From NCBI RefSeq assembly GCF_902364025.1, contig NZ_CABJCG010000012.1:17939-81938 (forward strand): a stretch of DNA of 64,000 nt. Reading direction: 5' to 3'. The notes under the pieces were generated by a model, which was given only the letters and a program-made list of their open reading frames with translations, did no database searches and was not told where the DNA came from. Positions 1 to 8,674 of the stretch are shown piece after piece (the first letter of the stretch is position 1; each line of letters begins with the position of its first letter). The DNA comes from Enterocloster lavalensis. GTDB taxonomy: Bacteria; Bacillota; Clostridia; Lachnospirales; Lachnospiraceae. Both the position numbers and the translations under genes were made by a program.

Positions 1-689
1 TACAGGCTGACGGTATACTCCACCACCTCGCCGGACTCGTCGTAGGACGTACGGATTCTGCGGAGTATGGGAATCGTCCGCTGGACCTTCAGAAACTCCC
101 TGGTGTGGGCGTCCGGCATAATACAGTCGAACTTTTCCTTGATCCTCACCGGATGAATGTTCATCTCCTCCAGCATGGCGTACAGACTTCCGTAGTACAT
201 GTTGTCATCCAGTGGAAGGTTCCTGCCCATGTGGAAGTAGGTCTGGAAAATGACGATGGGTTTCCCATCTCCCGTTCTCACGCGTTCCAGGCGGTACAGC
301 GGCACGTCCGGCTCCACCTGAAACACCTTAGCCAGATGCTGGTCCGCTTTCACCAGCTCCATATGGGCGTAACTGGTTCCGGGCACGATTCCCAGCTCCT
401 TCATCTCGTCGGTGAAGCTGCGGATCCTGGTCAAAAACTCCTCGATGTGCTTTTGGTAGATGACAACGGTGCCTTTCCCTCTGGCCCTGCTGACCAGACC
501 GTCCTTTTCCAGTTCCTGGATCGCCTGTCTGGCCGTGATGCGGCTGACCTGGTACATGCCCTGAAGCTCTGTCTCGCTGGGAATAATCGTGTCGAAGGCG
601 TATTCCTTCGTCAATATCTTATTTCGTAAAATTTCGCTGATTTGCAAATATAAAGGCGGAGCGCCTTTTGCGTTATTTAATTTTTCCAT
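1..689 (-). CDS. GntR/HutC-family regulator with UTRA domain (partial)
   Basis: The gene reads leftwards from ATG at 689 and is open to the window edge, so its C-terminal end is missing. The translation starts MEKLNNAKGAPPLYLQI, then a winged-helix segment (IPSETELQGMYQVSRITARQ, about residues 36-55) and an effector-binding UTRA domain to the edge. Its own promoter has the same TTGACA-N17-TATTAT layout and GTTATAAC operator as the PTS operon upstream, which lies on the same strand. This fits a local repressor that controls itself and the PTS and releases DNA on binding a sugar phosphate. The family is clear; the effector is not known. Confidence 0.9.
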   Translation of the reverse strand, partial: MEKLNNAKGAPPLYLQISEILRNKILTKEYAFDTIIPSETELQGMYQVSRITARQAIQELEKDGLVSRARGKGTVVIYQKHIEEFLTRIRSFTDEMKELGIVPGTSYAHMELVKADQHLAKVFQVEPDVPLYRLERVRTGDGKPIVIFQTYFHMGRNLPLDDNMYYGSLYAMLEEMNIHPVRIKEKFDCIMPDAHTREFLKVQRTIPILRRIRTSYDESGEVVEYTVSL

Positions 690-716
690 ATAAGCCCCTC
701 TGTTCCCATTGCCTCA

Positions 717-759
717 ATCGTTATAACAATATAATAATTGATCCTGTTTACCCTGTCAA
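717..759 (-). promoter_or_regulatory. Promoter and operator of the GntR gene
   Basis: On the minus strand TTGACA (754-759), a 17-base spacer and TATTAT (731-736) form a near-consensus promoter. Immediately downstream of and abutting the -10 is ATTGTTATAACGAT (717-730), an imperfect palindrome with a perfect GTTATAAC core. The same arrangement occurs before the PTS operon. Confidence 0.8.
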
Positions 760-812
760 TGTTTTGCTGAAAGGCTTTTGATTCCTTTGATATTAAAGTA
801 ACGGTTCAGACA

Positions 813-1625
813 TTAGAACAGTCCCAGGGCCACGCCCACGATGGACACTCCAACCAGAATTCCCATCACTTTGAGGGCGGACATTTTCTTTCTGGACATC
901 AGCCACCAGCAGAATATGATCGCCACAAGGGGGAGCAATCTGGGGAAAATACCGTTGATCACATCGTTTACCACCACGGTGGCGTCCGAGTTGCCGGTCT
1001 GGATCTGTAAAATGGTATTGATGCTCACGTAGGACGCGCCCACGCCGCCCACTACGATGGCGCCCAGCAGGTTAAACGCTTCCCGCACTCTCTGGGACGC
1101 CTCGCCCACAATCAGTCCCACGGACTTGGTGCCCATCTCATAACCCTTCATGAACAGGTAGTAGGTGCCTGCCAATACGGTGGCCAAAAACGTGACGATG
1201 TAGAAGATGGGTCCCATCACATTTCCGCCGTCCGCAAGCCCGATGCCGATGGACAGGAGCAGGGGCAGATACATGCCCGGAACCATGGCGTCGCCGATAC
1301 CCGCGATGGGTCCCATCAGGCCCAGCTTGATGCTGTTGATCACCTCGTCGTCCAGATCCGCTCCGTTGGCCTTCTCTTCCTCCAGACCGCAGGCGATGCC
1401 GTTTACGATACAGCCCAGCTGAGGCTCCGTGTTGTAAAAGGCGCAGTGCCTTGTGAGGGCCTCGGCCTCCTTTTCCTTATCTCCGCCGTAAAGTTCCTTG
1501 ATCGCCGGGGCCATGGAATCGGCAAAGGCAAGGGATTCCAGCCACTGGAAGGACATGGAGCACAGGTTTCCGCACATCCACCGCAGCCAACATTTTCTCA
1601 GAGTACTTTTGCTTAACTTTTTCAT
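813..1625 (-). CDS. PTS mannose/fructose/sorbose family IID component
   Basis: This is the integral membrane IID subunit that pairs with IIC to move the sugar across the membrane. The start is ATG 1625 (MKKLSKSTLRKCWLRW), one base after the IIC stop codon, so translation is probably coupled; an in-frame upstream start at 1649 would run back into IIC and is less likely. Family marks include SFQWLESLAFADSMAPAIKELY near the N terminus, an HCAFYNTEP block, and several hydrophobic spans (LLLSIGIGL, FYIVTFLATVLAG, LLPLVAIIFCWWLM), with a hydrophobic C terminus. About 270 aa is normal for IID. It is last in the IIA-IIB-IIC-IID operon. Confidence 0.93.
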   Translation of the reverse strand: MKKLSKSTLRKCWLRWMCGNLCSMSFQWLESLAFADSMAPAIKELYGGDKEKEAEALTRHCAFYNTEPQLGCIVNGIACGLEEEKANGADLDDEVINSIKLGLMGPIAGIGDAMVPGMYLPLLLSIGIGLADGGNVMGPIFYIVTFLATVLAGTYYLFMKGYEMGTKSVGLIVGEASQRVREAFNLLGAIVVGGVGASYVSINTILQIQTGNSDATVVVNDVINGIFPRLLPLVAIIFCWWLMSRKKMSALKVMGILVGVSIVGVALGLF

Positions 1626-1626
1626 C

Positions 1627-2442
1627 CTACAGTTCCTCCTCCATATCATCCGCTACAGCAACCGCTGCCCCGTCTTTTTTCATATATAAGAAATAGCTGT
1701 ACGCGAAGAACGCGCCGAAGATTGCGATGGTAATCATGTTGATGCCCAGAGCTGCGACCAGGGCAAAGCCGAACAGGAACCGCACGATCTCGATGTTCTT
1801 CTTGGTAACCTGCTTTAACAGAATGGCAACTCCAACCGCGGGAAGCATACCGCCCAGAGCGGTCAGCGCCCTCATCACAAAGGAGTCCACGGGGAACATT
1901 GCGATGATATCCGTAGCCAGATTCTGTCCAAGGTAGAGGACGGCCACAGTGGGAATCACCCGGTAGCAGAACTGGAGCAGCTGGGGACCCACCCAGTGGT
2001 TAAACGCAAGACCCTTGTAATCGCCCTGCTCCGCGGCCTTGATGGCTCTGGCGTTCCAGAAGGAGTTGGTCATCATCATGAAGTTGTGGAAAATGGTACC
2101 GATGGCGCCCACCGCCGTGGCGATGGCAACCGCGGATTCCACGCTGGCGCTGGCCTTTACCGCCATAACGCCAAGGCCCACGCCTATGTATGCCGCCGCA
2201 TTTAAGTCCTGGGGCATCTGGCCGCCCGGAGTGACCAGGGCGATGTAAACCACCTGCACGGCCACGCCTACGATGATACCGGTCTGGACGTCTCCCATGA
2301 TCAGACCGATGAGAAAACCGGAGACTAACGGTCTGGACAGGACGTACCAGCCGCCCGTGGTTCCCAGAACCCACGGACAGGACAGAGAACCGAGATACGA
2401 TAAAATGCCAATCATAATGGCTTGAAACAGATTAATCTGCAT
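1627..2442 (-). CDS. PTS mannose/fructose/sorbose family IIC component
   Basis: The 271-aa IIC membrane subunit forms part of the sugar translocation path. It begins MQINLFQAIMIGILSYLG, carries the family's GLIMGDVQTGIIVGVAVQ and TPGGQMPQDLNAAAYIG segments, and has about six to eight hydrophobic spans. The ribosome site AGGGGG lies just before ATG 2442. It follows IIB after 24 bases and is followed at once by IID. The sugar cannot be told from the sequence: mannose-family systems take hexoses, amino sugars or Amadori sugars such as fructoselysine. Confidence 0.93.
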   Translation of the reverse strand: MQINLFQAIMIGILSYLGSLSCPWVLGTTGGWYVLSRPLVSGFLIGLIMGDVQTGIIVGVAVQVVYIALVTPGGQMPQDLNAAAYIGVGLGVMAVKASASVESAVAIATAVGAIGTIFHNFMMMTNSFWNARAIKAAEQGDYKGLAFNHWVGPQLLQFCYRVIPTVAVLYLGQNLATDIIAMFPVDSFVMRALTALGGMLPAVGVAILLKQVTKKNIEIVRFLFGFALVAALGINMITIAIFGAFFAYSYFLYMKKDGAAVAVADDMEEEL

Positions 2443-2466
2443 AAGAATTTCCCCCTATATCGTTCG

Positions 2467-2955
2467 TTAGATAAGTTTTTCTCTCACATCGCTCCAGCGG
2501 ACCTTGGAAAAGTCCGGCACCAGCTGGAATTCGATCTGGTAGCCAGCGCTGTGGATCTTCTCGTAGGCCGCGATATCTTCCTTGGTGATATCCGCGTTCT
2601 TGCTGACCCGGACCGTGTCCTTCTTGGCGCTCTGGGGACCGATGTTCAGGGTCTTTGTGTTGACCTTCATGCCCCAGTCCACCAAAAGCTCTGCCATGGT
2701 TTCCGGGGTCTTGGTGATAACGAAGTAATTCTTGCTGCTGGCCGCGGCTTCCTCCATCTTGGCCTTGAATTTCTCCCTGGTCCAGATAAAGGTTTTCTTG
2801 GTGGACGCCGCCAGAAGCGCGTTGCGGATCACCTCGCTGGAGGCCGCCTTGTCGTCCACGGCGATGATTCCGTCGCACGGATACTCCGTGGACCAGCGGA
2901 TGATGATCTGCCCGTGGATAATCCGGTCATCCACTCTGATAAAACTGATTGCCAT
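2467..2955 (-). CDS. PTS mannose/fructose/sorbose family IIB component
   Basis: This 162-aa cytosolic IIB protein passes phosphate from IIA to the sugar. The family signature FIRVDDRIIHGQI is at residues 5-17, with the phospho-accepting His at residue 14. Length and the ending match free-standing IIB proteins. A GGGGG ribosome site lies before ATG 2955. It sits 14 bases downstream of IIA and 24 bases upstream of IIC. Confidence 0.94.
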   Translation of the reverse strand: MAISFIRVDDRIIHGQIIIRWSTEYPCDGIIAVDDKAASSEVIRNALLAASTKKTFIWTREKFKAKMEEAAASSKNYFVITKTPETMAELLVDWGMKVNTKTLNIGPQSAKKDTVRVSKNADITKEDIAAYEKIHSAGYQIEFQLVPDFSKVRWSDVREKLI

Positions 2956-2969
2956 AAAAATCCCCCTTC

Positions 2970-3389
2970 CTACAATTCCTCGTCTTCGTCTTCCTGCCTG
3001 GGCTCAAACATCTGAATGCTGTCCCTAGCCCCGTCGATAGCCGCCTTTACAGTCTCCCGCCCGCTGTCCTCCGCCATCAGGAGTACCAGCAGAAGAGGCA
3101 GATTCATACCCGACACCACGCTGGCCGTCTCAAGGCGTCCCATCTGCTCCAGAAGCCGCAGGGACGTGTTGTAAGGCGATCCTCCGTTTACGTCGCAGAG
3201 CACGGCCACCGGCTCACCGCCGGGAAGCTCCTCAAACACCGCGGACAGCTCCGCCTCAAACTGGGCGATTCCCTTGTCCTCGGACAAGCACACGTGGCGG
3301 ACATCCGGCAGGCTTCCGAACACCATTTCCGCCGCCCGGCGCATCCCTTCCGCCATGGTTCCATGGCTGACTAACACAATCTGTCTGAT
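2970..3389 (-). CDS. PTS mannose/fructose family IIA component, start codon unclear
   Basis: The cytosolic IIA protein takes phosphate from HPr on the His of VLVSHGTMAEGM. The first conventional in-frame start is GTG at 3377, but this leaves only four residues (MLVS) before the active His and removes most of the first beta strand, and the GGGGG ribosome site is too far away. The preceding codons read ATC ATC ATC AGA CAG ATT, which would restore the family-typical N terminus (IRQIVLVSHG). The ATC at 3389 lies about 8 bases after the ribosome site, so I use it as the provisional start, with GTG 3377 as the alternative. First gene of the PTS operon. Confidence 0.85.
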   Translation of the reverse strand: MRQIVLVSHGTMAEGMRRAAEMVFGSLPDVRHVCLSEDKGIAQFEAELSAVFEELPGGEPVAVLCDVNGGSPYNTSLRLLEQMGRLETASVVSGMNLPLLLVLLMAEDSGRETVKAAIDGARDSIQMFEPRQEDEDEEL

Positions 3390-3417
3390 GATGATTTCCC
3401 CCTTTGTCTGATCTTTA

Positions 3418-3460
3418 ATTGTTATAACAATATAATATTATAATCATCCAATCTTGTCAA
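3418..3460 (-). promoter_or_regulatory. Promoter and operator of the PTS operon
   Basis: On the minus strand TTGACA (3455-3460), 17 bases and TATTAT (3432-3437) make a near-consensus promoter. A perfect 14-bp palindrome, ATTGTTATAACAAT (3418-3431), directly abuts the -10. GT-N-AC palindromes of this sort are typical of HutC-type GntR operators. Confidence 0.82.
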
Positions 3461-3574
3461 GACTCATTTTAGAAATTATTTATAATTTTTTCAGAGATGT
3501 CCCGCCTGCGTCAGACAAATTGACGGTTTTCCCAACCGCCTATACCGCCGGAACCGAAAACTGGAAAATTTCCG

Positions 3575-3603
3575 TTGAATATGTATGGATATCCGAGTAT
3601 AAT
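3575..3603 (+). promoter_or_regulatory. Promoter of the Hsp70 cassette
   Basis: TTGAAT (3575-3580), a 17-base spacer and TATAAT (3598-3603) read rightwards, 112 bases before the GrpE-like gene. No CIRCE element (TTAGCACTC inverted repeat) is visible, so HrcA control is not indicated. The gene-free stretch 3390-3714 otherwise holds only the PTS promoter and AT-rich sequence. Confidence 0.72.
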
Positions 3604-3714
3604 GAACAAGAAAAATAAAAAATCGAAAAAAATAAAATGATTTTAAAACCGGACGCCCCGTCCATTCGTCTTGTAATCAGAAATCAAAAAAAGGACCTGA
3701 AAGGAGAGTTTCAT

Positions 3715-4257
3715 ATGACCAACCAAAACGAGATGAATTTAATCCCGGACGACCTCACCCAGGAGGAGCTTTTAAGCCTGAACGAAATCCTCTTAAACAC
3801 CCGGGAGCAGTGCCAGATGACCGCGCAGCTCATCGAAAACCAACTTAAGCGGAAGGACCAGCTGATCGACCGCCTACACCAGGAGCTGGAGACTTACAAA
3901 CAAGACCAGCCAGCCCGCCTGGTGGAACAGGCGATGAAGGAGTTGATCGGGCTGCGGGGCCGGCTGCTGAAGCGCCAAAGCTCCCCGCAGTGGGCTGAAC
4001 TTGACGCCGAAAAGCTGCGGGAAGAATTCACCTACCTGGACGAGGACATTCTGGACCTGCTGGAACGCCAGAACATCGAACCCTTTACCACCCAGCCGGG
4101 CCAGCCCTTTGACGGCGGGCGGCACCGGGCCATGAACGTGGTATCCACAGACAGCCCCGAACTGGACCGCAGGGTCAAGGCCAGCCTGGCCCCGGGTTAC
4201 GCCAAGGGGGATAAGGTGCTGATCCCCGAGCACGTGACCGTGTACCGTTTCCAGTAA
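3715..4257 (+). CDS. GrpE-like nucleotide exchange factor
   Basis: A 180-aa protein. ATG 3715 is chosen because AAGGAGAG lies just upstream; a longer in-frame start at 3637 has no ribosome site. Residues 1-100 are charged and predicted to be a long coiled coil (QLKRKDQLIDRLHQELETY). Residues about 135-180 resemble the GrpE beta head: a GQPFDGGRHRAMNVV block, then SLAPGYAKGDKVLIPEHVTV, which matches the family's GY..gdrvlRPA.V ending. It precedes an Hsp70 gene, so it very likely exchanges nucleotide on that partner. It is divergent from housekeeping GrpE and is not accompanied by hrcA or dnaJ. Confidence 0.75.
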   Translation: MTNQNEMNLIPDDLTQEELLSLNEILLNTREQCQMTAQLIENQLKRKDQLIDRLHQELETYKQDQPARLVEQAMKELIGLRGRLLKRQSSPQWAELDAEKLREEFTYLDEDILDLLERQNIEPFTTQPGQPFDGGRHRAMNVVSTDSPELDRRVKASLAPGYAKGDKVLIPEHVTVYRFQ

Positions 4258-4374
4258 CCGGCGGATGCGGACCGCCCTCATGATACGAGCTGAAACCAGC
4301 GGCCCCGCATGGACCGCATGCTCCGGCGCCTTCCGCAGCCCCGACGGTGCACAGCCGGAACGCAGCCGGAATGC

Positions 4375-4416
4375 AACCGATGAATTACAACCGATAAATT
4401 ACGACCGATAACCAGA
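4375..4416 (+). repeat. Short tandem repeat, 14 bp x 3
   Basis: Three diverged copies of a 14-base unit around AACCGATRAATTAC lie in the 174-base gap between the GrpE-like and Hsp70 genes, immediately before the Hsp70 ribosome site. The rest of the gap is GC-rich with no clear terminator or promoter. Confidence 0.5.
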
Positions 4417-4431
4417 GATTGAAGGGAGAAT

Positions 4432-6093
4432 ATGATGATGAATTACGTTTTTGGAATTGACCTTGGAACCACTTATTCCTGCATCGCCTACATGGACGAG
4501 TACGGCAAACCGGTGGTCTTAAAGAACAGCGACGGGGACCACACCACCCCCTCCGTGGTCATGGTGGAATCCGCAGACAACGTGGTGGTGGGCATGGAGG
4601 CCAAGCGCTCCATCGAGGTGGACCCGGACCGGACCGTCCAGTTCATCAAGCGCAAAATGGGCAAGGAGAACGACAAGGTCACGCTGGCCGGGATCACCTA
4701 CAGCGCTCCGGAAATCTCCGCTTACATCTTAAAAAAGCTGGTAAAGGACGCCAACGACGAGCTGATCCAGACCGGCGTGATCTTAGAGGGTCAGGAGGTC
4801 CGGGACGTGGTGATCACCTGCCCCGCCTACTTCGGCATGAACGAGCGCCAGGCCACCAAGACCGCCGGGGAGCTGGCGGGCTTAAACGTGCTCAACATCA
4901 TCAACGAACCCACCGCCGCAGCCATCAGCTACGGCGCGGCGGGCAGCGCCAAACATGAGACCGTGCTGGTGTACGACTTAGGCGGCGGCACCTTTGACAT
5001 CACGGTGATGGACATAAACGGCAGCGATATTTCCGTGGTCTGCACCGGAGGCGACGACACCCTGGGGGGCAAGGACTGGGATGAGACGCTGATGGATTAT
5101 GTGACGGAGCGCTATGAGGAGGAAAATGGCGAGGACTTGTCCGAGGACCCGGACGCCGTGGCCGCCCTTTACGTGGATGTGGAGACCTGGAAGAAATCCC
5201 TGACCGCCCGGGAAAAGGTGAACATTTCCGTCAACGGCAGCGGCGGGCGCTTCCGCGAGGAGCTGACCCGCGAGCGCTATGAGGAACTGACCCACGACCT
5301 GCTCAGCCGGACCAAAAACCTGCTGGACGAGGTGTTAAAAAACGCCGCCCAGAAGGGCTGCCCCCAGGAGAAAATCGACAAGATCCTGCTGGTGGGCGGC
5401 TCCTCGCGGATGCCCCAGGTGGCGAAAATGATCGAGGCGGACTATCACATTACCCCGGTGCTCCAGGACCCCGACGAGGCCGTAGCCAAAGGAGCCGCCA
5501 TCTACGCCCGCAACGAAAAACAGTACAGCGATTTTCTGCTGGAGGAATCCCAGAAAACCGGTAAAACCGTAAAAGAGCTGACCGAGGAGAATTTAAAGAC
5601 CGGCGGCGCTCTGGACAAAAAATTCGCTCTCTCCACCTCCGGATACGGGGCCATAAAAATGAACATCACAAACGTGCTCTCCCGCACCTACGGCATCAGC
5701 GCCTACAACGAGGACGACGATCTGGTCATCTGCAACATGCTTATGAGCAACGACAAGCTGCCCGCCACCACCACCCGATCCTTCTGGACCGGCCAGAACA
5801 ATCAGACCGGAGCGGAGCTTCCCATCTTTGAGACCAGAAGCATGGAGCCCACCCTTCCCCTGGGGGACCGCGAACCCATCACCACGATCCACATGCGCTT
5901 CAACGAGCGGGTGCCCAAGGGGACGGAGATCACGGTTATGCTGGCTCTGGACAATTCCGGGATTCTGCACGTGATGGCCGAGGAGCTGTGCCGCCACAGC
6001 AAGCTGGAGACCACCTTCGACCTCTCCAACCAGATGACGGAGGACGAGCGGATCACGGCGGTGCGCAGGACCGCTGAGACCACCGTGGAATAA
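4432..6093 (+). CDS. Hsp70-family chaperone lacking the C-terminal lid
   Basis: A 553-aa DnaK-like ATPase. Nucleotide-binding-domain motifs are all present: VFGIDLGTTYS (6-16), NIINEPTAAAISYG, VYDLGGGTFDIT and ILLVGGSSRMP. A beta substrate-binding region follows (PLGDREPITT, RVPKGTEITVML, NSGILHVMAEE). The protein stops about 40 residues later, so the alpha-helical lid of DnaK (normally 610-640 aa in total) is missing. The ORF begins with three consecutive ATG codons; any of 4432, 4435 or 4438 could be used after GGGAG. It is flanked by a GrpE-like gene and membrane J-like partners. This is not the housekeeping dnaK; clients are unknown. Confidence 0.9.
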   Translation: MMMNYVFGIDLGTTYSCIAYMDEYGKPVVLKNSDGDHTTPSVVMVESADNVVVGMEAKRSIEVDPDRTVQFIKRKMGKENDKVTLAGITYSAPEISAYILKKLVKDANDELIQTGVILEGQEVRDVVITCPAYFGMNERQATKTAGELAGLNVLNIINEPTAAAISYGAAGSAKHETVLVYDLGGGTFDITVMDINGSDISVVCTGGDDTLGGKDWDETLMDYVTERYEEENGEDLSEDPDAVAALYVDVETWKKSLTAREKVNISVNGSGGRFREELTRERYEELTHDLLSRTKNLLDEVLKNAAQKGCPQEKIDKILLVGGSSRMPQVAKMIEADYHITPVLQDPDEAVAKGAAIYARNEKQYSDFLLEESQKTGKTVKELTEENLKTGGALDKKFALSTSGYGAIKMNITNVLSRTYGISAYNEDDDLVICNMLMSNDKLPATTTRSFWTGQNNQTGAELPIFETRSMEPTLPLGDREPITTIHMRFNERVPKGTEITVMLALDNSGILHVMAEELCRHSKLETTFDLSNQMTEDERITAVRRTAETTVE

Positions 6094-6106
6094 GGAGGAA
6101 AACGGA

Positions 6107-6523
6107 ATGATCTGTCTGCTTGTATTTATCTGCTGCCTGGCCGCGGTGACCGCCCTGACCGTCGGAATGGTGTTGAAAGTCGTCACCACCCTGGTGGAGG
6201 CATTTCTGGATATCGTGGTCCGGTACGGCGTGATCCTGATCTGCACGGCCCTCATCTGTCTGGCGGTGTTTATCCTGGCCAGCATGGTGATCGAGCTGAT
6301 TCACGGGGCCAACATTCTTCTGCTTTTGCTCTCCCTCGGCCTTTGGGTCCTGTCCCTGGGCCTGGCGGCGTTCTTCGCCTCCCTGATCGGCTCCCTCGCC
6401 TATTTGCTGATTGCGCTGGCCTGCGCCGCCGTCATGTTTTTGTCCGATCTGCTGGGAGAGCTGTCCATGAGCCTGTTTAACGGTATGCTGGGAATCATGG
6501 CAAAACAGTCCGGGAGGAGGTAA
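6107..6523 (+). CDS. Small hydrophobic membrane protein of the Hsp70 cassette
   Basis: A 138-aa protein made almost entirely of hydrophobic spans: MICLLVFICCLAAVTALTVG, YGVILICTALICLAVFILAS, ILLLLLSLGLWVLSLGLAAF and LAYLLIALACAAVMFL, giving about four membrane helices. It starts 13 bases after the Hsp70 stop with GGAGG at a good distance, and the next gene follows after 9 bases, so it belongs to the same transcript. I do not recognise a family. A role in anchoring or partnering the downstream membrane protein is only inference. Confidence 0.75.
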   Translation: MICLLVFICCLAAVTALTVGMVLKVVTTLVEAFLDIVVRYGVILICTALICLAVFILASMVIELIHGANILLLLLSLGLWVLSLGLAAFFASLIGSLAYLLIALACAAVMFLSDLLGELSMSLFNGMLGIMAKQSGRR

Positions 6524-6532
6524 CGCGTTAAA

Positions 6533-8518
6533 ATGGCCGATATCAGAGAACAAATCAAACGGAAATACGGGATTGACATCGAAACGCTCAACCTGTTTTC
6601 CCTTTACAAAATCAGCGGTCCCGACGTGACGGACCAGGATCTGGAACAGGCCTTTGCGAAAAAGCGCAAAAGCTGGAACCAGTTTTTAAACAGTCCCAGG
6701 GAGGACAAGGCCGCACAGGCCAGGAAACATCTGGAAGCCGCGGACCGGTATGAGGCCGTGCTGCGGGACCCCGCCCTGCGCAAAGCCCTGTACGCCTATT
6801 ATCAGAAAAGCGGGGACGGGACCGGGGATGCTTCCCTGGACTTTGCAAGGGAATTCTTCGGCATCGTGGGCAAAACCCGGCGCATCCGCAGGCAGGAAAT
6901 CGATTTCTTCTTCGAATATTTCCCGGAACAGCGCAAATCCAGGCAGCCCATCCTGGAAATGCTCAAAACCGAATTCAAGGTTTCCAAGCTGGACGCCCGC
7001 GGCGCGGACGGCGGGGAGGATGAGCGGGACGAAAAGAAAAAGAAAAGCGCGCTGGTTGCGGACCAGTTCGACCGCTCCACCCTGCTAGGAATCCGAAAAT
7101 GTCAGGCTTACCTGACAAAAGCCGCATCCATTGGAACCACAGCCGTGCATTTCCCCGGCGTGTCGGAAAGCCTTTACCGCTTCCTGGATCTGGAAAATTG
7201 CAAGGACATCGAGTCCCTCCGCACTTTGGTGAAGGCGGGGCGCGAAAAGGCTTCCGGCCTGCGCCTGGACGGCGGGCAGGAATACACGCCGGTTCTGGAC
7301 CTGTACAACAAGCTGGATGAACTGCTGGATCAAAACGATGTATTTTACAATTTCAAGGAGTTTAAGCTGTTAGTCAAGTTCCCGAACCTCACCCCCTACA
7401 TGTATGAGATCGTGGAGGCCAGGGAACGCACCATCGCCGATCTGGCCAGTGTGGCCCAGCGGGAGTACGGCTTCCGGGACCAGTACGATTTCCTCCTCTC
7501 CTACTTCCTTCCCATGTATTCCAAGTTCGGCATCTACGACAACGGAATCCGGAAAATGATGAAGGACGCAGAACGGAAACAGGGACGCCAGAAGTTCCTT
7601 GACAAGGTGGACCGGATTCTGGGCCGTGAAAAGACCGAGCCGCTGCCGCCGTGCTTTATGCCGCTGTTTTTCCTGGCTTACCTGCCCGTCTATCTGACCT
7701 TTGGGGTATTTGAGCTTGTGAAGTTAGTCGTCTGGAACCTGCGCTACATCGCAATACCCGCCGCCGTTCCGGCCGTCCTCTGGCTGGCCCGGGCCACCTT
7801 CCGGTTCGTGGGCTATGAGCTGCCGTCCTGGTCCCGGTTCAGCCTCCGGGAGTTTACTGCCCTCCTCTGCGCCGGCATGGGGATGCCCGCCGCCCTTGAA
7901 ATGGCGGTCACCCTGTTTTTCATAGCGGCCGTGATCGTCCTGCCCGTGATTCTGGGCGTCTGCTGCCTGTGGGATTCCGCCACCAAGCTGCGCAAGGAAT
8001 TTGACTGGAAAGGCATCGAGCGTACCTTCTGGATGATCCTAAACCAGTTCAAACGGCAGTTCAAAAACCGCCTTGAGCGGCGCAGGATTTTCACCCTCAC
8101 CCGCATGCTTCTGGCGGTCCTGCTCAACGCGGTGCTGTTCACCGGCGTGTTCCTGTACGCCCGCGACTTATCCGGCGGCCTATCCTGGAAGCTGCGCCAA
8201 ATCCTTTGGGAGATGAAACAGGATTCGGAGCGGAAAACAGCGGCCAAGGAGACCTCCGCCACCTTTGCCGAAACCAAGGCCGAGACCGAAAACACGGAGG
8301 CCGCCCTGCCCCTGTTTGAGATCACCGCCTCCGCCGCCAACATCCGCTCCGGCCCGGGCACCGGCCATGAGGTGGTGGCCCAGGCCCCCCAGGGCCGTCA
8401 GCTGACGGGCACCGGCAACTGGCAGCAGATGGACTCCATATGGTATGAGCTGTACCTGGACGACAGCCGCACGGCCACCGGCTGGGCCAGCGAAAAGGTG
8501 CTGAAACAGATCCAATAA
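6533..8518 (+). CDS. Membrane protein with J-like N terminus and C-terminal SH3b domain
   Basis: A 661-aa protein. Residues about 15-100 are helical and J-domain-like in arrangement (DLEQAFAKKRKSWNQFLNS, DRYEAVLRDPALRKALYAYY), but no HPD tripeptide is visible, so canonical Hsp70 stimulation is uncertain. A soluble helical middle follows, then membrane segments at roughly 377-425 and 455-482 and one near 522-545. The last 65 residues form a bacterial SH3 (SH3b) domain (ANIRSGPGTGHEVVAQ, WYELY, GWASEKVL), usually an extracytoplasmic wall-binding module. The gene closes the GrpE-Hsp70 operon. It may connect cytosolic Hsp70 activity to the cell envelope; this is inference. Confidence 0.75.
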   Translation: MADIREQIKRKYGIDIETLNLFSLYKISGPDVTDQDLEQAFAKKRKSWNQFLNSPREDKAAQARKHLEAADRYEAVLRDPALRKALYAYYQKSGDGTGDASLDFAREFFGIVGKTRRIRRQEIDFFFEYFPEQRKSRQPILEMLKTEFKVSKLDARGADGGEDERDEKKKKSALVADQFDRSTLLGIRKCQAYLTKAASIGTTAVHFPGVSESLYRFLDLENCKDIESLRTLVKAGREKASGLRLDGGQEYTPVLDLYNKLDELLDQNDVFYNFKEFKLLVKFPNLTPYMYEIVEARERTIADLASVAQREYGFRDQYDFLLSYFLPMYSKFGIYDNGIRKMMKDAERKQGRQKFLDKVDRILGREKTEPLPPCFMPLFFLAYLPVYLTFGVFELVKLVVWNLRYIAIPAAVPAVLWLARATFRFVGYELPSWSRFSLREFTALLCAGMGMPAALEMAVTLFFIAAVIVLPVILGVCCLWDSATKLRKEFDWKGIERTFWMILNQFKRQFKNRLERRRIFTLTRMLLAVLLNAVLFTGVFLYARDLSGGLSWKLRQILWEMKQDSERKTAAKETSATFAETKAETENTEAALPLFEITASAANIRSGPGTGHEVVAQAPQGRQLTGTGNWQQMDSIWYELYLDDSRTATGWASEKVLKQIQ

Positions 8519-8562
8519 CCGCTTTCCACACGCTGACGCCGCATGAAGGCGCCGGCCCTTAC

Positions 8563-8669
8563 GGGTTACTGTTCACTCCGTGCCCAGTAACGCGCTACGC
8601 GATGCACAGAAACGGCAAAAAACGCCGTTTCGCGCCGCAACCCTCGGGTTTTCTGTGAACAGCAACCCT
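8563..8669. repeat. Palindromic intergenic element
   Basis: GGGTTACTGTTCAC (8563-8576) and GTGAACAGCAACCC (8656-8669) are inverted arms with one mismatch, enclosing about 80 bases. The enclosed part contains its own hairpin, AAACGGC-AAAAAAC-GCCGTTT. It does not resemble a gene and could be a REP/MITE-type element. Confidence 0.6.
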
Positions 8670-8674
8670 TACGG

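Noticed and set aside
105..629. Rightward frame at the left edge
   Set aside because: It is antisense to a GntR-family regulator with clear HTH and UTRA domains.
3396..3714. CIRCE/HrcA operator before the Hsp70 cassette
   Set aside because: No TTAGCACTC-N9-GAGTGCTAA or close variant is present in this gap.
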